A model generated the notes under the pieces. That model searched no databases. It had not been told where the DNA came from and worked only from the letters and a program-made list of their open reading frames with translations. Source: Macrocystis pyrifera (taxonomy: Eukaryota > Sar > Phaeophyceae > Laminariales > Laminariaceae). From it: a stretch of 64,000 nucleotides of DNA. The stretch's first letter is position 1, and each line of letters opens with the position of its first letter. The DNA is taken from assembly GCA_031763025.1 (NCBI GenBank), contig JASSKH010000039.1, positions 2,728,001 to 2,792,000 of the forward strand, written 5' to 3'. Made by a program: the position numbers and the translations under genes. Below are positions 44,940 through 56,359 of this stretch, one piece after another.

Positions 44940-46470
44940 CGGTAGCCAGGGCAAAGCGCAAGCACGCCCGAGACCGCCCCCAACACAGTCGGGGTCGGGG
45001 ATCACGTTTAGGCAGTTTCGCCCCGTGATGTAAGCCTCATCTTGCTCTAGCACGAACATCGCTAAACAATACGTCTAAGAAACGCTGAGGAGCGTTGAGA
45101 GCACACGGTCAAGATTATCGTACTTAGATCTTTATACGTATCAATAGAGAGATTCGACGATTACAGATCGACCACATGATGCAGACCTAATCACTGAATG
45201 AGGTGACCTTCACCCGTGGGACATTTACAGCGCACGCGCAGTATTATGATGTTCTACTTGGAATTATTTGTGAATAGGTGGTTTCGCTCTAGTGAGAAAG
45301 TACGGCTATCCGCAGGGCATTTTCACACTTCTTCGTGAAAAACAATAATTATGTACTATTTCTTTGACAGTGGCGCCCCAGCCGCCATCGCCTGATATTG
45401 GCAGGCAGGAGCGCCGTACGGACAAGATAGTGGCACAGCAGGTAGCTCCAGCTGGTATCAGCAGAAGCAGCAGCAGCAGCAACATGCAGCAGAAGCAGAA
45501 GCAGGTCCTATAGAAGCAGGACTAATGTCGGCACCAGTAGCAATACGATAAGAGGCGAGAGGCTCCTTCCCGCTCCTTTCGAGATTCGTTTGATGCTGAT
45601 AATGGTGCCAGTCGTGCCATGTAACAGTTTAGAGCAGTACAGCCGGCATACAGCACACAGCCTGCCGGCGCCACCGCACCCGGGTGTTGCGCTCGAAGAA
45701 CACCCGCCGCCCAACTTGGATGCTTGGCAAATACACGGCGGAGACCTTGCACCGCCATCCTGCTACTCCGCTGTTGCTGTTGCCGCAGCTGCTGCGTTCG
45801 GTATCTGGGAAGATCGTGACAGCACGATAATTGTGCTGCTGCTGCTGCTGTGGAGAGAGCTGAAAAATGAAAAAAACAGAGCAGTGAATAGACCGGGTTG
45901 GGTGCGGTGGTGGTGATGGTTGCTTCCTCTCTTGACTTCGTCTCCCAGAATTCGGAAAGTATGTAATTGGTAAGCTGTAAGATAGGCCCGGATGATGTGC
46001 GCTGGTTGGCTGAATGGTGGCGGAGGCATTCCACCAAGCTACAGTAGTAGGTACCGTGCCCGTCCCACGCAAGGAAGCCTTGCCGTATAGTAATAGAAAG
46101 TGGCACATATTTGTATATGTATGATATGCACCTTTTTATTAGGCATGCTGCTCTCCGGTGGCCGAGGGTACTTTCTCGCACTTTGGGGTGAGGGACAAGC
46201 AAGGGATCCGTGGGTACATTCCGACGCATGTCTGGGTCCCGGCCGAGCACCCTGGCGGTGCTTGGGGGGTTTCACGTCGTTGAGGTGGCTCTACAAAACA
46301 TGGTATTGCTTTCCGCCTCGACTCGCCAAGTAGGTGACATTGAAATACCCACATTTTATTTTTTCAAAAGTACATAGCCCGCCACCCCCAAAAACGTTTT
46401 AAAACCCCCTCTGCTGTACACATGTTGTCAACCTCAGCAGAAGAAGTAGCTGTAGCAGTAGCAGAGGGAG
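44940..46470. other. no supported gene; CAG patches
   Basis: (CAG)n occurs at 45462-45490 and (CTG)n at 45835-45850. The long minus-strand frame 45522-46250 is interrupted by simple-sequence peptides (polyQ, polyT) and has no recognisable domain. Confidence 0.3.
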
Positions 46471-46475
46471 ACAAA

Positions 46476-47935
46476 CTGCAGCATCCGCAGTATACTTCTA
46501 TCGCCCGTCGTATCTGTTTTGCACTAAGCCATTTGCCGGGCAATGTACACCGAACACCGAGCACGTTCGTGACCACAAAACTGCCTCTCTCGGTCCGTCT
46601 ACTTGTGAGAGAATTCGGTATGCCTGGTATTGGTGTCATACCTAGCTAGTTATCCAGCAGCAGCAGCAATAACAACATACTGCAGCTACACAATGCACAT
46701 CTATCGGCCGTCGTATCTGCTGCACCAAGTCTTTTGATGGGTCGTGTACACTCAACACCGAGCACGTTCGTGACCACAAAACTGCCTCTCAAGGTCCGTG
46801 TGCCTGGGGGATTTTGGTACCATAGGTATTATTGGTGTCATACCTAGCTAATTGTCAAATCGCACTCTCTCAGCAGCAAGAAACCGCAACGGGCAAGAGC
46901 CACAGAGACAGGCCCATACTGCCTCCCGTGTCACTGTACTGCCCCGTGTGGCACCGGGCACCAGCTCCCGGGCACAGCTCACACAGCCCGACTGCCTGAC
47001 TAATATTCTATTAGTTAAAATTCGCGTACGGTACGACGAGCTGCGTGCACTTCCAACAACGAAGAATTTTCTCCGCTGAATTATCTCTGCTTTGAAAATC
47101 TCTACAATTTTGAAGTTGCATGCTTTTTACCCATCCGTTTGTTTATCAACCTCAGCAGCAGCAGATACAGCGAGGTCCTATTACAATCTGTGAGCTCGGA
47201 TCTTCAGGTTTGTAGGCTGTTCAGGCATATTGGCTCCTGTTGGGATCAAGGTACGGGCGAAGACCAAACCCAACTCCTAACCTTAACCCTGACCCCAAAC
47301 CGCAGCCAAACCGGGCCAAAAACTGGCCGTAAACGCGGCGCAGCCGCGTGTACATCGAACCCTGAAAATTCTCAATTGCGGACGACGATTCCATAGTACA
47401 GACCGCGCTACGCAAGTTCAAAGTCAAAAACACCCCTAAAGGCCCAAGTTTAAAGATTGTAAAACCTACTCAACAGCAGCAAACGTCTGTCGAGCATCAC
47501 GTATGTTTTATCTTTGAGGTCCACCAGAGACCTCACACTGAGCACGTACGTGACCACAGAACTGGCTCCCTCGGTTGGTCTACCTGGACCAGATATTTAT
47601 TGTCTATGTAAGTATCATACATAGCGAGTTGTCCTGTCTCACGCCCTCAGCAACAGGTAATCGCACAGTGCAAGAGCCACAGAACCAGGCTCATTCTGCC
47701 GCCCGTCTCCCTCTCCCCCCCCTGTTTCGGTGTGTATCCGGTGTAGTAGTAGTAGTAGTAGTTGAAGTGGTATAGGAGTAGCAGTAGTAGTAGTAGTATT
47801 TATTTGTCCAGTCACACGCTCTCAACAAACAGGTAATCGCACAGAGCAAGAACCACATAACCAGGCTCATTCTGCCGCAAGTCTCTTACTACCCCCCCCT
47901 GTCTCGGTGTGCATCTGGCATAGTAGTATGTCATA
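46476..47935 (+). repeat. nested tandem repeats (about 190-bp and 125-bp units)
   Basis: Unit 1 occurs at 46476-46655 and 46676-46857 (shared GAGCACGTTCGTGACCACAA and ATTGGTGTCATACCTAGCTA) and, more diverged, at 47468-47633. Unit 2 occurs at 46858-46985, 47636-47745 and 47812-47935 (shared CGCAC-G-GCAAGA-CCACA, AGGC-CAT-CTGCC and CTGT-TCGGTGTG). The order of units 1 and 2 is repeated, so the composite itself was duplicated. Confidence 0.75.
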
Positions 47936-48113
47936 GTAGTAATATAATAGTATAGTATAGTAGTATAGTAGTAGAAGTATTAATTGTGGTAGTTGTGGCA
48001 GTAGTAGTAATAATATTAGCAGGAGTAGCAGTAGTAGGAGTAATAATAGTAGCAGTAGTAGTAGCAGTAGAAGTATAGTAGTATTGGTGGTAGTGCTGGC
48101 GTTGCCACGAGTC
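47743..48113 (+). repeat. imperfect (TAG/AGT)n microsatellite
   Basis: Long imperfect arrays of TAG/GTA at 47743-47800 and 47925-48113, with further patches near 48900, 49135 and 49160. Open frames through it encode Ser/Thr/Ile repeats only. Confidence 0.85.
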
Positions 48114-48119
48114 TGCTGA

Positions 48120-50610
48120 TGTAATCACGAGGATATTATACTGTTTTTGAAAGACAAAAATATAACGGTGAACAAAAACACGATAAGTCCATATATGTTT
48201 TTCACGATACCCTTAATCGCATGTAGACTTGATGTTGGAGTTCTACTGCTGCAACCGCGAGTCAGTTTCTGTTGCCACAATTCAGCTGCTGTTGCCGTGA
48301 TAAGTTTCTTGACAGGCTGCATATTTTTTTCATGACAAATAGATGCAGATACATTTTTCATCTTGCCCCAACCTATACATCTGTACATGAAAAAAAATCA
48401 GAGAAGCTGCCTTCTACCATTATTATTATGCCTGTCATCCGACAATAAGCAGCATGAGCTTCAATGTTGATCACTCAAAACATTCCTGAAAGAAGAATCC
48501 CCGGAAACAAAGGCAACCTATGCACAAGGTATATCTACCTTCTATGTCTACTTTACTCTATGCTTTATCTACGACACTCTATTTGTTGTCCTCGCTCCTT
48601 CCTCCATCTCAACATGCACTCGCTATTTTCTATTCATAAATCCTAATCCGCATTCGAGCTCAATCCCCACCCCATCGGTGTTGGTCTGTCATTCCCCCCC
48701 CCGCTGCTCCTTCTCGATTCCAGACGACTCCTTCCTACTAATCGTGATGTGTTCGGTTATTTGGCCTTCTGTAATATTGAATCTGCGTGGTAGTGGTAGT
48801 GGTACATATTAAGGGTAACACTATTGTAGTCATGCCCCAAACCGATGGTACCGCTTGCATGCTACGTTGCCGTTGTATGAAAGTTGTGCTATAGTAATTG
48901 TAATGTAGTAATAGTAGTAGTCGGAATAGGGGGTAGTTTAGTATTTATTCATGCTGCATCTACCTGTTTGGAATCTACAGTACGTATTACTGGCCGTGTA
49001 TAGTGTAACAGTGTTATATAGTAGTCATGTCCCAACCCGTGGTATCGCGTGATTTTTATACCCCTCTTTTCACCATGACGTTGTATGTGCTATATCAGCG
49101 ATCGATCATGCTTTAGCAGTACTGTAGTCCTTAGTAGTGGTATAGTTAGTAGTCGTAGTAGTATAGCGTGCCAGGTCGTATTCTTTAGAGTGTATGCTCC
49201 TTCTACCTGTACTACGACGGCGTAGTTGTGGTAGTGGTGTATATGAATAGTATAGTAGCCAACTCATGGTACCGCGTGCATGTGTAGTGTAGTATTAACC
49301 ACAGAAAGAGTAGTACTCGGTTTCTGCTGACTATTAATAGTATTCTTACTCGTTCCTTCGAGCAATGCGCTAACCCATAGGTGACGTTTCCGCCAATAAC
49401 AGCTATGCGTGTGATATCTGTGACTCCCTTTTCGCTTTGCAACGCTCCCGGTATTTCAAACCACCTACATCCCGAAGGGGAACCTTGTATTATTTTGTAC
49501 CAAATGGCAGTTTTTTCGGGAATAGTTCATTTTTCTCGTTTGGGCGTGGGTCTTATCTCGTGCTTCCTGCTGCGGGGCACGTTGGGGGGCGGCGTGGACA
49601 GTACGGTGCAAGCGTTGGCCCCGGCCGGGCACCGTGGTGCGTGCTCTAGACCTTCAAAGTCGCGAAATCTGGCAAATAATGTACTGGGGGTCATTCCGAC
49701 CATCTATTAATAGAGAACCAAGAATAGCAGGAAAATGGAGACCCCACAATTATATATTTTTTCCGCTGCTGGTTGCTGCTGTATTATGCCTGATCACACC
49801 ATTCCTCGAGCTCTCTACAGAGGCAGCTACGGCACAGCAGCAGTCGTTTACCAAGCTCTGCCTTTTGTGACCGCCGCGGACAGCGCATTCTGTGTGTAGC
49901 GTGATTTCTGTCGACCTATGGAGTAGCATCGAACACATGCAATACATAATCTCAAGAAAGGTGGAATTAATTGGATGCTGCGCAAGGGCAGGACGACGAT
50001 TCGTACGACTCCCGCGTCCTCGGTATTTCTAAGGCAACCGCGCAGCCGCGGTGCGCACTACAACAGCAGCAGCAGTATATTGCAGCGTTGGTCGTACAGT
50101 ATGTGTGTGCAGTGTTCACTAGGAGACTGCAGCAGAACAATTTTAAAATATAGCCTACATGTCGTCGAACCTCGTCCTGTCACAAATCGGCATACAGCAA
50201 TACTCGGAGTAAATAGGGAGACTGACGATGATGCTGCTCTCCAAATTTCAACTTGCGACACCCACGGGATTTCAAGTCGGCGGCGTCATGAAAAGGAGCC
50301 TTGTATACATTACTAAATTCAAAGCAGTATGATACACATCGTGCGTGAAGAACAGATCGTACAACTTGATGTTGCCCGTGTCCTAAAATAATTGTACTGC
50401 AATATAGATGAGTATACTCGTGACAAAGAAGATATTTCGGGATCGCGAATCGATATGAGAATAACCTGCAGTGTGTTGTCGTAGAGAGAATTCGGTGTTG
50501 TGGTTCATATGATCTAGGTAAATACATTTTGCGTAGCTTACATCGACAGCAACAACTTTCTTTACTCGGTTGGTCTCGCTTGTCATAATTACGCATGGAT
50601 ATCGCACGGA
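48120..50610. other. no supported gene
   Basis: TAG-type microsatellite patches to about 49190. Then frames of 60-140 codons without motifs. The GG--CCGGCCG-GCACC-TGG region at 49615-49640 resembles 46240-46255. Short (CAG)n occurs at 50062-50075. Confidence 0.3.
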
Positions 50611-50613
50611 ACC

Positions 50614-51895
50614 TGTAGTGCGTTGTTAGTGGATCACCTGGTTTAGTGGATCACATTGTCAAAAATGAGTGGTGGATCACCGGGTTAGTGGATCACAATT
50701 TCAAAAAAAGCTGGTGGATCACCATGTTTCGTGGATCACATTTAGGAGAACGAGTGGTGGATCACCGACTTAGTGGATTGTGCCATTTGGAAAATGAGTG
50801 GTGGATCACCGGGCTAAGGGATCACAGTTTCAAAAATAGCTGCTGGGCGTGAGTCATGACATTTTTTTCGATTTATTTGTTTTGAGGGCGACCCTTGCGA
50901 GTACGAGATCGTACGTACCAGAAAAACATACAAGAAGTACGATATAGTACCAGAGATCAATAAAAAACATGCATGGTGGATCACACCGGCGGAAAAACCG
51001 CTGGAAAACCGGATAGTGCATCAAAATGTGTGAAGTTGAGAAGTAGTTGATTTATGAAGTAGACAACGTTGATTTTGAACCAGAGAAAGGCAACAAGAAA
51101 TACGATGTCGTACCATAAAGATGAACTATTTATTAAATATCCGATTTTCCAGCGGTTTTTCCGCCAGGGTGATCCACTAAGCCTGCATGGTTTTTATTCA
51201 TCTCTGGTGCGATAACGTACTTCTTGCATGTTTTTCTTGTGCGAAATCGTGGTTGTTCATCCATCTGGTGTTAATGCTGTTTCACATGAACTTATCAACT
51301 TCCTACTACCTTGTGATGCACTATCCGGTTTTCCAGCGGTTTTTTTCCGCCAGTGTGATCCACTAAACATGGCCTTTATTCATCTCTGGTACGATATCGT
51401 ACTTCTTGTATATTTTTCTGGTGCGAACTCGTGGTTGTTAATTTGGTTTTAACGCTGTTTCGCATCAACTTGTCAACTTCTTACATTGTGATGCACTATC
51501 CGGTTTTCCAGAGGTTTTTCTTCCAGCGTGATCCACTAAGCCTGGTGTTTTAAGTATATCTGGCACGATATCGTACTTCTTGTATGTGTTTCTGGTATAC
51601 GTACGATGTCGTACTCGTAAGGGCCGCCCTCAAAACAAATAAAACAAAAAAATGTAATGACTCACGCCCAGCAGCTATTTTTGAACTTGCGATCGGCTAG
51701 CCCGGTGATCCACCACTCAGTTTCCAAAATGTGATCCACTAAGCCGGTGATCCACCACTCATTTTCCTAAATGTGATCCACTAAACATGGTGATCCACCA
51801 GCTATTTTTGAAATTGTGATCCACTAACCCGGTGATCCATCACTCGTTTTTGACAATGTGATCCACTAAACCAGGGGATCCACTAACGCACTACA
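50614..51895. mobile_element. 1.28-kb foldback element with GTGGATCAC-repeat arms
   Basis: The left end starts TGTAGTGCGTTGTTAGTGGA and the right end is its inverted complement. The first 95 bp of the arms differ at only a few positions, and inverted similarity continues for about 400 bp. Each arm holds alternating GTGGATCACCGGGTTA and GTGGATCACA-TTTC-AAAA units, at least eight GTGGATCAC-type words per side. Inside lies a block (CCGGATAGTGCATCA next to GGCGGAAAAACCGCTGG and a GTACGATATCGTAC-like palindrome), once in the left arm and three times inverted in the right half. No transposase frame is present. A target duplication was not evident. Confidence 0.85.
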
Positions 51896-51949
51896 ATATT
51901 TCATGGTGCGACATTGCGCGTACAGTACGCGTCCTGTACTCGCAGGTGG

Positions 51950-52165
51950 TTGGGCGGATGCTCCCAGTCGGTTTCTGCTGCCATCCTGCTACTACTGCTG
52001 CTGCTGCTGCTGTGCTACATGCTGCTGGTCTTGCGGCTGCGGCTAAACAGGCAGCAGCACTGACAGCAGCAGCAGCAACAACCAACCTCAGCAGCAGCGA
52101 AGCCTGCTACTCCTAATATGCTGCTGATGCTGCTGCTGTTCTTGCTGTTGTACTGCTGCTGTTGC
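51950..52165 (+). repeat. CTG/CAG-rich tract
   Basis: (CTG)n at 51990-52010 and (CAG)n at 52050-52095, then (CTGCTG) again at 52120-52165. The inverted CTG/CAG arrangement can form hairpins. Confidence 0.75.
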
Positions 52166-52169
52166 TGAT

Positions 52170-53487
52170 ATCGCCATCATGTGCAGGTCATCTCTCCCGT
52201 ATAAACGCCGTTGGCAGTAGGTACATTTCGCCGTACGTAGGTGTATTCCGTCGGCGTGGGTATTGGGTACTTGGCGGCTGGGGAGATAAAGGGCAGCATG
52301 CATTACTATATTGTACACAAATCCAAGTAATCTAAGTTCTGAAAAATGTGAGAAATCTCTCAGAACTGAGCTAATTAACTGCCCCCTCCAGGCACTAATA
52401 TAAAAAAGTATCGATGAGTTTCTGGCCCGTAATAGACGGTTCTGATTTTTTGGCTTCAGAGATCGGTGAAAAAGACTTTCATAACGTCGCAAAAATTAGC
52501 CATAAAAGTTGGTCTATAATTCGAGTGAATACCAAAACTGAGAACTGAAGCCGGCTTTGCCTTTCCTGCACCACTTAGCATCGACCTGATCCTGTTCGTA
52601 CTAAGATCAAATTGTGTATGTATGTTAACTTGCTTGAACATAATCACAAATTGGCACTGAGGTATAGAACTTACTCTAGATATCCCACACTCTGTGCGAG
52701 CTCGTTTGGTACATATCTTGCCTCTTAGGGCTCTCACCTGGAAATCGCCGCCATTTTTGACTTGCCGGACCTTTCCAGCGGCTCTTTTTGTTCTCTGTCG
52801 CTCTTGGCACGTTCGGTTATTTTTCTCCTTTTTTCTTATTTTTCTTCATGTGCGTGCGTGTACTCGGAGCACGGCACCGCGGGCTAGCCCGGCACAGTCG
52901 GGGGTGTCAGCGGGTGCTGGTGGGTAGAGGGGGAGCTCCAAGGAGCGCCGTCGCCCCTTTCGTGCCTAGGCGTCGCGTGTGCCTCGAGACACGAGGGATG
53001 CATGAATGAGCTCTGTCTGGCCTCCATTAAAATTTTGAATAGAGTATGTACGAGTTTTTAAGGGTCGTTCGGGATTGCAAGATAACATTCAAGCGGTGCT
53101 TATTTTTGCGACCGGGTTTGAGCTCAAGGAGAGGGCTGCGCAGTCTGAGCACCAACATTGTCGAGCTGGCGAACGACGGCTACGTTGAGCACCGGGCTTC
53201 ACGCGAGGCGGGCCACGGGGCTCACTGTGGTAGAGAGTGAAGAACCTTTCCCCGGACCAAATCGGTGGCGAGATGGTCGCGAGAGAGTGGCGGGCGTCGT
53301 ACGAGGCTGAGAGAGAAAATCTGCTGTTCGTTTTTTATTTTTATTTCTGATCGGTGTAACGTGTTCCAATCAGACAGGATATCACACGAGAGGTGACGGG
53401 GATTCTTTTCGTTGTGGAGTTTTCGGTTTCATTTTGATTGTTTTTGCGGTGCTGCTGTGCCGCGCTGTGCTATCTCTTTCGAACACA
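52170..53487. other. no supported gene
   Basis: The GC-rich stretch 52860-53230 has short plus-strand frames (LSTNIVELANDGYVEHRASR) without a recognised family. Otherwise nothing is seen. Confidence 0.3.
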
Positions 53488-53600
53488 CTATCACGGGGGT
53501 ACATAGTTAATAGGACCTATGGTATACATAAAAAAAACTATATATTTACCTATTTCTACTGACAAAATTTGGTCCCGTTAACTATGGACCCCCGTAATAG
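53488..53600. mobile_element. 113-bp palindromic MITE, copy M4
   Basis: Starts CTATCACGGGGGTACATAGT and ends ATGGACCCCCGTAATAG. The interior GTTAATAGGACCTATGGTAT matches the right half of M1 in inverted form. It is the closest relative of M1. Confidence 0.85.
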
Positions 53601-55640
53601 TAGAGACATAGAGCATACCACAAGAAGAAAGTATGTGCCCTACCTGGGGTATGTACGTACGTACGACATGTGAGTGAGCGCAGCGGAAAACCGCCGGCGA
53701 CGCGAAACGCATGTAGCGTCGGAGCTGTATTTTCGTGAAGCATGGTGGCGGGACTCTTGGTATTATCAAGTCGCCAGTTTGCAACTCTACTACAATTATA
53801 AAAAAAAACACAGTATATTCAACCTCTCTGTCCGCTTCGCATTGTCTGATGCATGCTTCCTTCCTGAGCAAGCGTAGCGGGCGGCGTAGGCCGCCCGCGG
53901 AACGAAGCGCCTTGTATTTCCTTATCCAGAGCTTGGGTGCCCGCAGGCACCCACGAGGAGCCCTTGTATATATCAATGATTTTTTCTTTACGGGGATTCA
54001 GAAGTACTTTTTTAGATCCTTGACACGGGGAAAGTCCATTTCTTTCAAAAAATGCGTTTATCGGGGTGGACGTGATATTTGAATTCGCGATCAACGACCC
54101 ATGTGCTGCCGATGATGCCATTTGTTACGGTTTTAGTCCGTTGGGCTATGGCGAAAGGTTCACCCATCGCCTACCCAATTTAAGCCTTCTAACACAATGC
54201 GTCAAGGAGCAATAGGTTAACATATTTTAATCAGGACTACTCTTGTTGATCAGGTACGGATCAATATTTTTTCTTGAACGCGCCCTAAACATCGAAAGCT
54301 GCCGTTTGCCGCCGGCGGTCGTTAGCTTCGACTCTTTGCATCGTAAACTGCCGTTTGTAGTTGGTTGTCGGGTACGGGCCATAGCTTCGTTGCGTGCGGG
54401 CCTTAGCTTCGTCGGCGGCCCTTTGCTAGGCCCCAGACGGAGCGTCCTAGTATGTATCTATGATATTGCTTTGCACATATTCAAAGTAGAACACCTCTGA
54501 ACTACTGTACTACTCATGCTGCTGTGGTAGTACTCATACTTCAATGTGCCTCCAGAGATCAGACCTTGCAGTAGCGGTAGACAGGCCGAGCATGTACGAC
54601 CACCTGACTGTATGATATCCTCCGATGTCATTGGTCGGCTTTTCTTCTCGACCTCACACCACTGGGCTGAATTCATACTCTACACCAACCTCCATTCGTT
54701 TCCACCGGCAAAAACAAATCCCGTGCCGAATTAAAACACACCAAATAAATCGCCAGTGATTTGGTAGAGAACGGCGCGATGCGCGTGTAGTTTACCCGCG
54801 AACGGAGAGGGGCAAGGGAGGGCAGCCACCGTGTAAGGCAAGACCGAGAGGGTCAAACAGGCCGATGGCGGCCCGCAAAACAAGGGAGTCGGGAGAAAGC
54901 GGTAGCATCAGAAAGGCCGAGAGATCGAACCTCGGAGAGAAAAAGCTAAGATGGGGTATATCACAATAAGCGCTTCGCGGAGCAACAGCAGCGAAACTAA
55001 TCTCCAGGACCGAAGAAAATCGAACCTCTGAGTCTCCTTGCCCCAGAGCAAAGAACCTTCGAATTCGGGGTCGCCGCGCTTGTCGGTGGCACGAGATTCC
55101 GACATGCGCGCACGGACGAACACCCGTCGGAGCCCGGCGAGCGTGAGGCTCGAGGAAATCGGAAAAAAAGCAAGCGCGAAGCCAGGAAAGCGAAGGCGTC
55201 TGTAATCCAACCTAAATTCAACACGATTTGTTCGCAATCGAAAGCGAATACTTCACTGTGGCGGAAAGCAAAGAGAGCAGAACCAACTCAACGCGAACAT
55301 GTGATACCAGACCACCAACCGTGCAAGCTCACGTGCTGAATGCGCAGAGGCCAGAGAGTTCAATGGACAATGTATGGATTGTGTCATCCACCACATTACA
55401 ACCGGACAAAACTACATCATTGAAAAATTGTGTACCTGCAGGTGCTTGCGAATGACAATGCCCCAATTTTACCTGCCTACAAATATATGTTTCAATTGGG
55501 GTTTTGAACAGCGCTGTATACCAAACGTTAGCTCGTGGGCTCTTTCTTGTGTGGTGATTGGTGTTACTGTCGATGGCCACGGACGAGTGGGCCATATCCA
55601 TCTCCTTTGAGATGGATCACCCTAGATTCTACTTGACAAC
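53601..55640. other. no supported gene
   Basis: Contains GC-rich, locally palindromic stretches (GGGCGGCGTAGGCCGCCCGC near 53879) and a purine-rich block at 54780-55210 with two GATCGAACCTC or AATCGAACCTC words that resemble tRNA B boxes but lack a partner A box. No protein family is recognised. Confidence 0.3.
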
Positions 55641-55729
55641 AATTTCTACACGTGGGGCGCATCTAAAATAGAGCAGGATGTCTGTGTTGCGTTTCGTGTT
55701 TTGGACGTGAAACACAGTTAACGCAGGGC

Positions 55730-56350
55730 TCTCTTGGGAGGTAATATACTACAGTATATCGTAGTCACTCGTGGTGAGATACAATCGATCCGGGTCCTTT
55801 CTCACCTCCAGCGCTACCGTGGTTGTTCGCAAACGTGGCCCTATCGTCGATGCCCACCTCCGTCAAATCAGCATAAATTACACCTGCAGGTACGATTGCG
55901 AGACAATGGTGAATTGTTGTATAGAGATCACGCTACGAAGAAGTACGTCAGGGGCGCCAGGCGTGGGTCATGATGAAGCAAGTCCCCAGTATGAGTGAAT
56001 AAATATATTAAACCATTTATGGCACGGGAAGAAAGCATCGGTGCAGACTCTAACGCACGATAAATTGATGAACGGATGAGCAAATCCCCCAGCAATAGAT
56101 AGTGATTTCTATACCCATAGGTGATACCATATGTGTTGTGTTCCGAGTAATACGAGTATCTCCATGAACGACGAGTAACTTATTCCAAGACCCCGTGCTT
56201 AACAACATCATGGTTTGATCTTACTGCGTGATCAATCCGACTGCGCTGAGATGCGACGGGGTGCTTATACAACCTTAAATTAGAAAACAAAATACCTGTG
56301 GCACTCTCATTTGTTGAACGAGAACATTGCAATACAAACTTGAGACGTGT
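55730..56350 (-). repeat. dispersed unit copy D (partial)
   Basis: The exon and its 70-bp 3' flank (55738-55883) match copies A-C. AACAACATCATGGTTTGATC near 56208 matches the block at 11180 and 37400. Other blocks are not recognisable, so only part survives or the unit ends here. Confidence 0.55.
55806..55883 (-). pseudogene. beta-helix (Pmp-type) exon, copy D
   Basis: A 78-bp open exon with acceptor CTGCAG and donor GTGAGA, phase 1-1. It encodes GVIYADLTEVGIDD then RATFANNHGSAGG. The first part closely parallels copy A (GIYVVGAEVGIDG). It is on the same strand as the other three exons. Confidence 0.55.
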
Positions 56351-56359
56351 ATCATCAGA

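Noticed and set aside
45522-46250. 242-codon minus-strand frame
   Set aside because: Contains simple-sequence peptides from CAG/GTT-type repeats and no recognisable domain.
54910-55060. Two GATCGAACCTC/AATCGAACCTC words as tRNA or SINE B boxes
   Set aside because: No A box at the right distance and no cloverleaf pairing on either strand.
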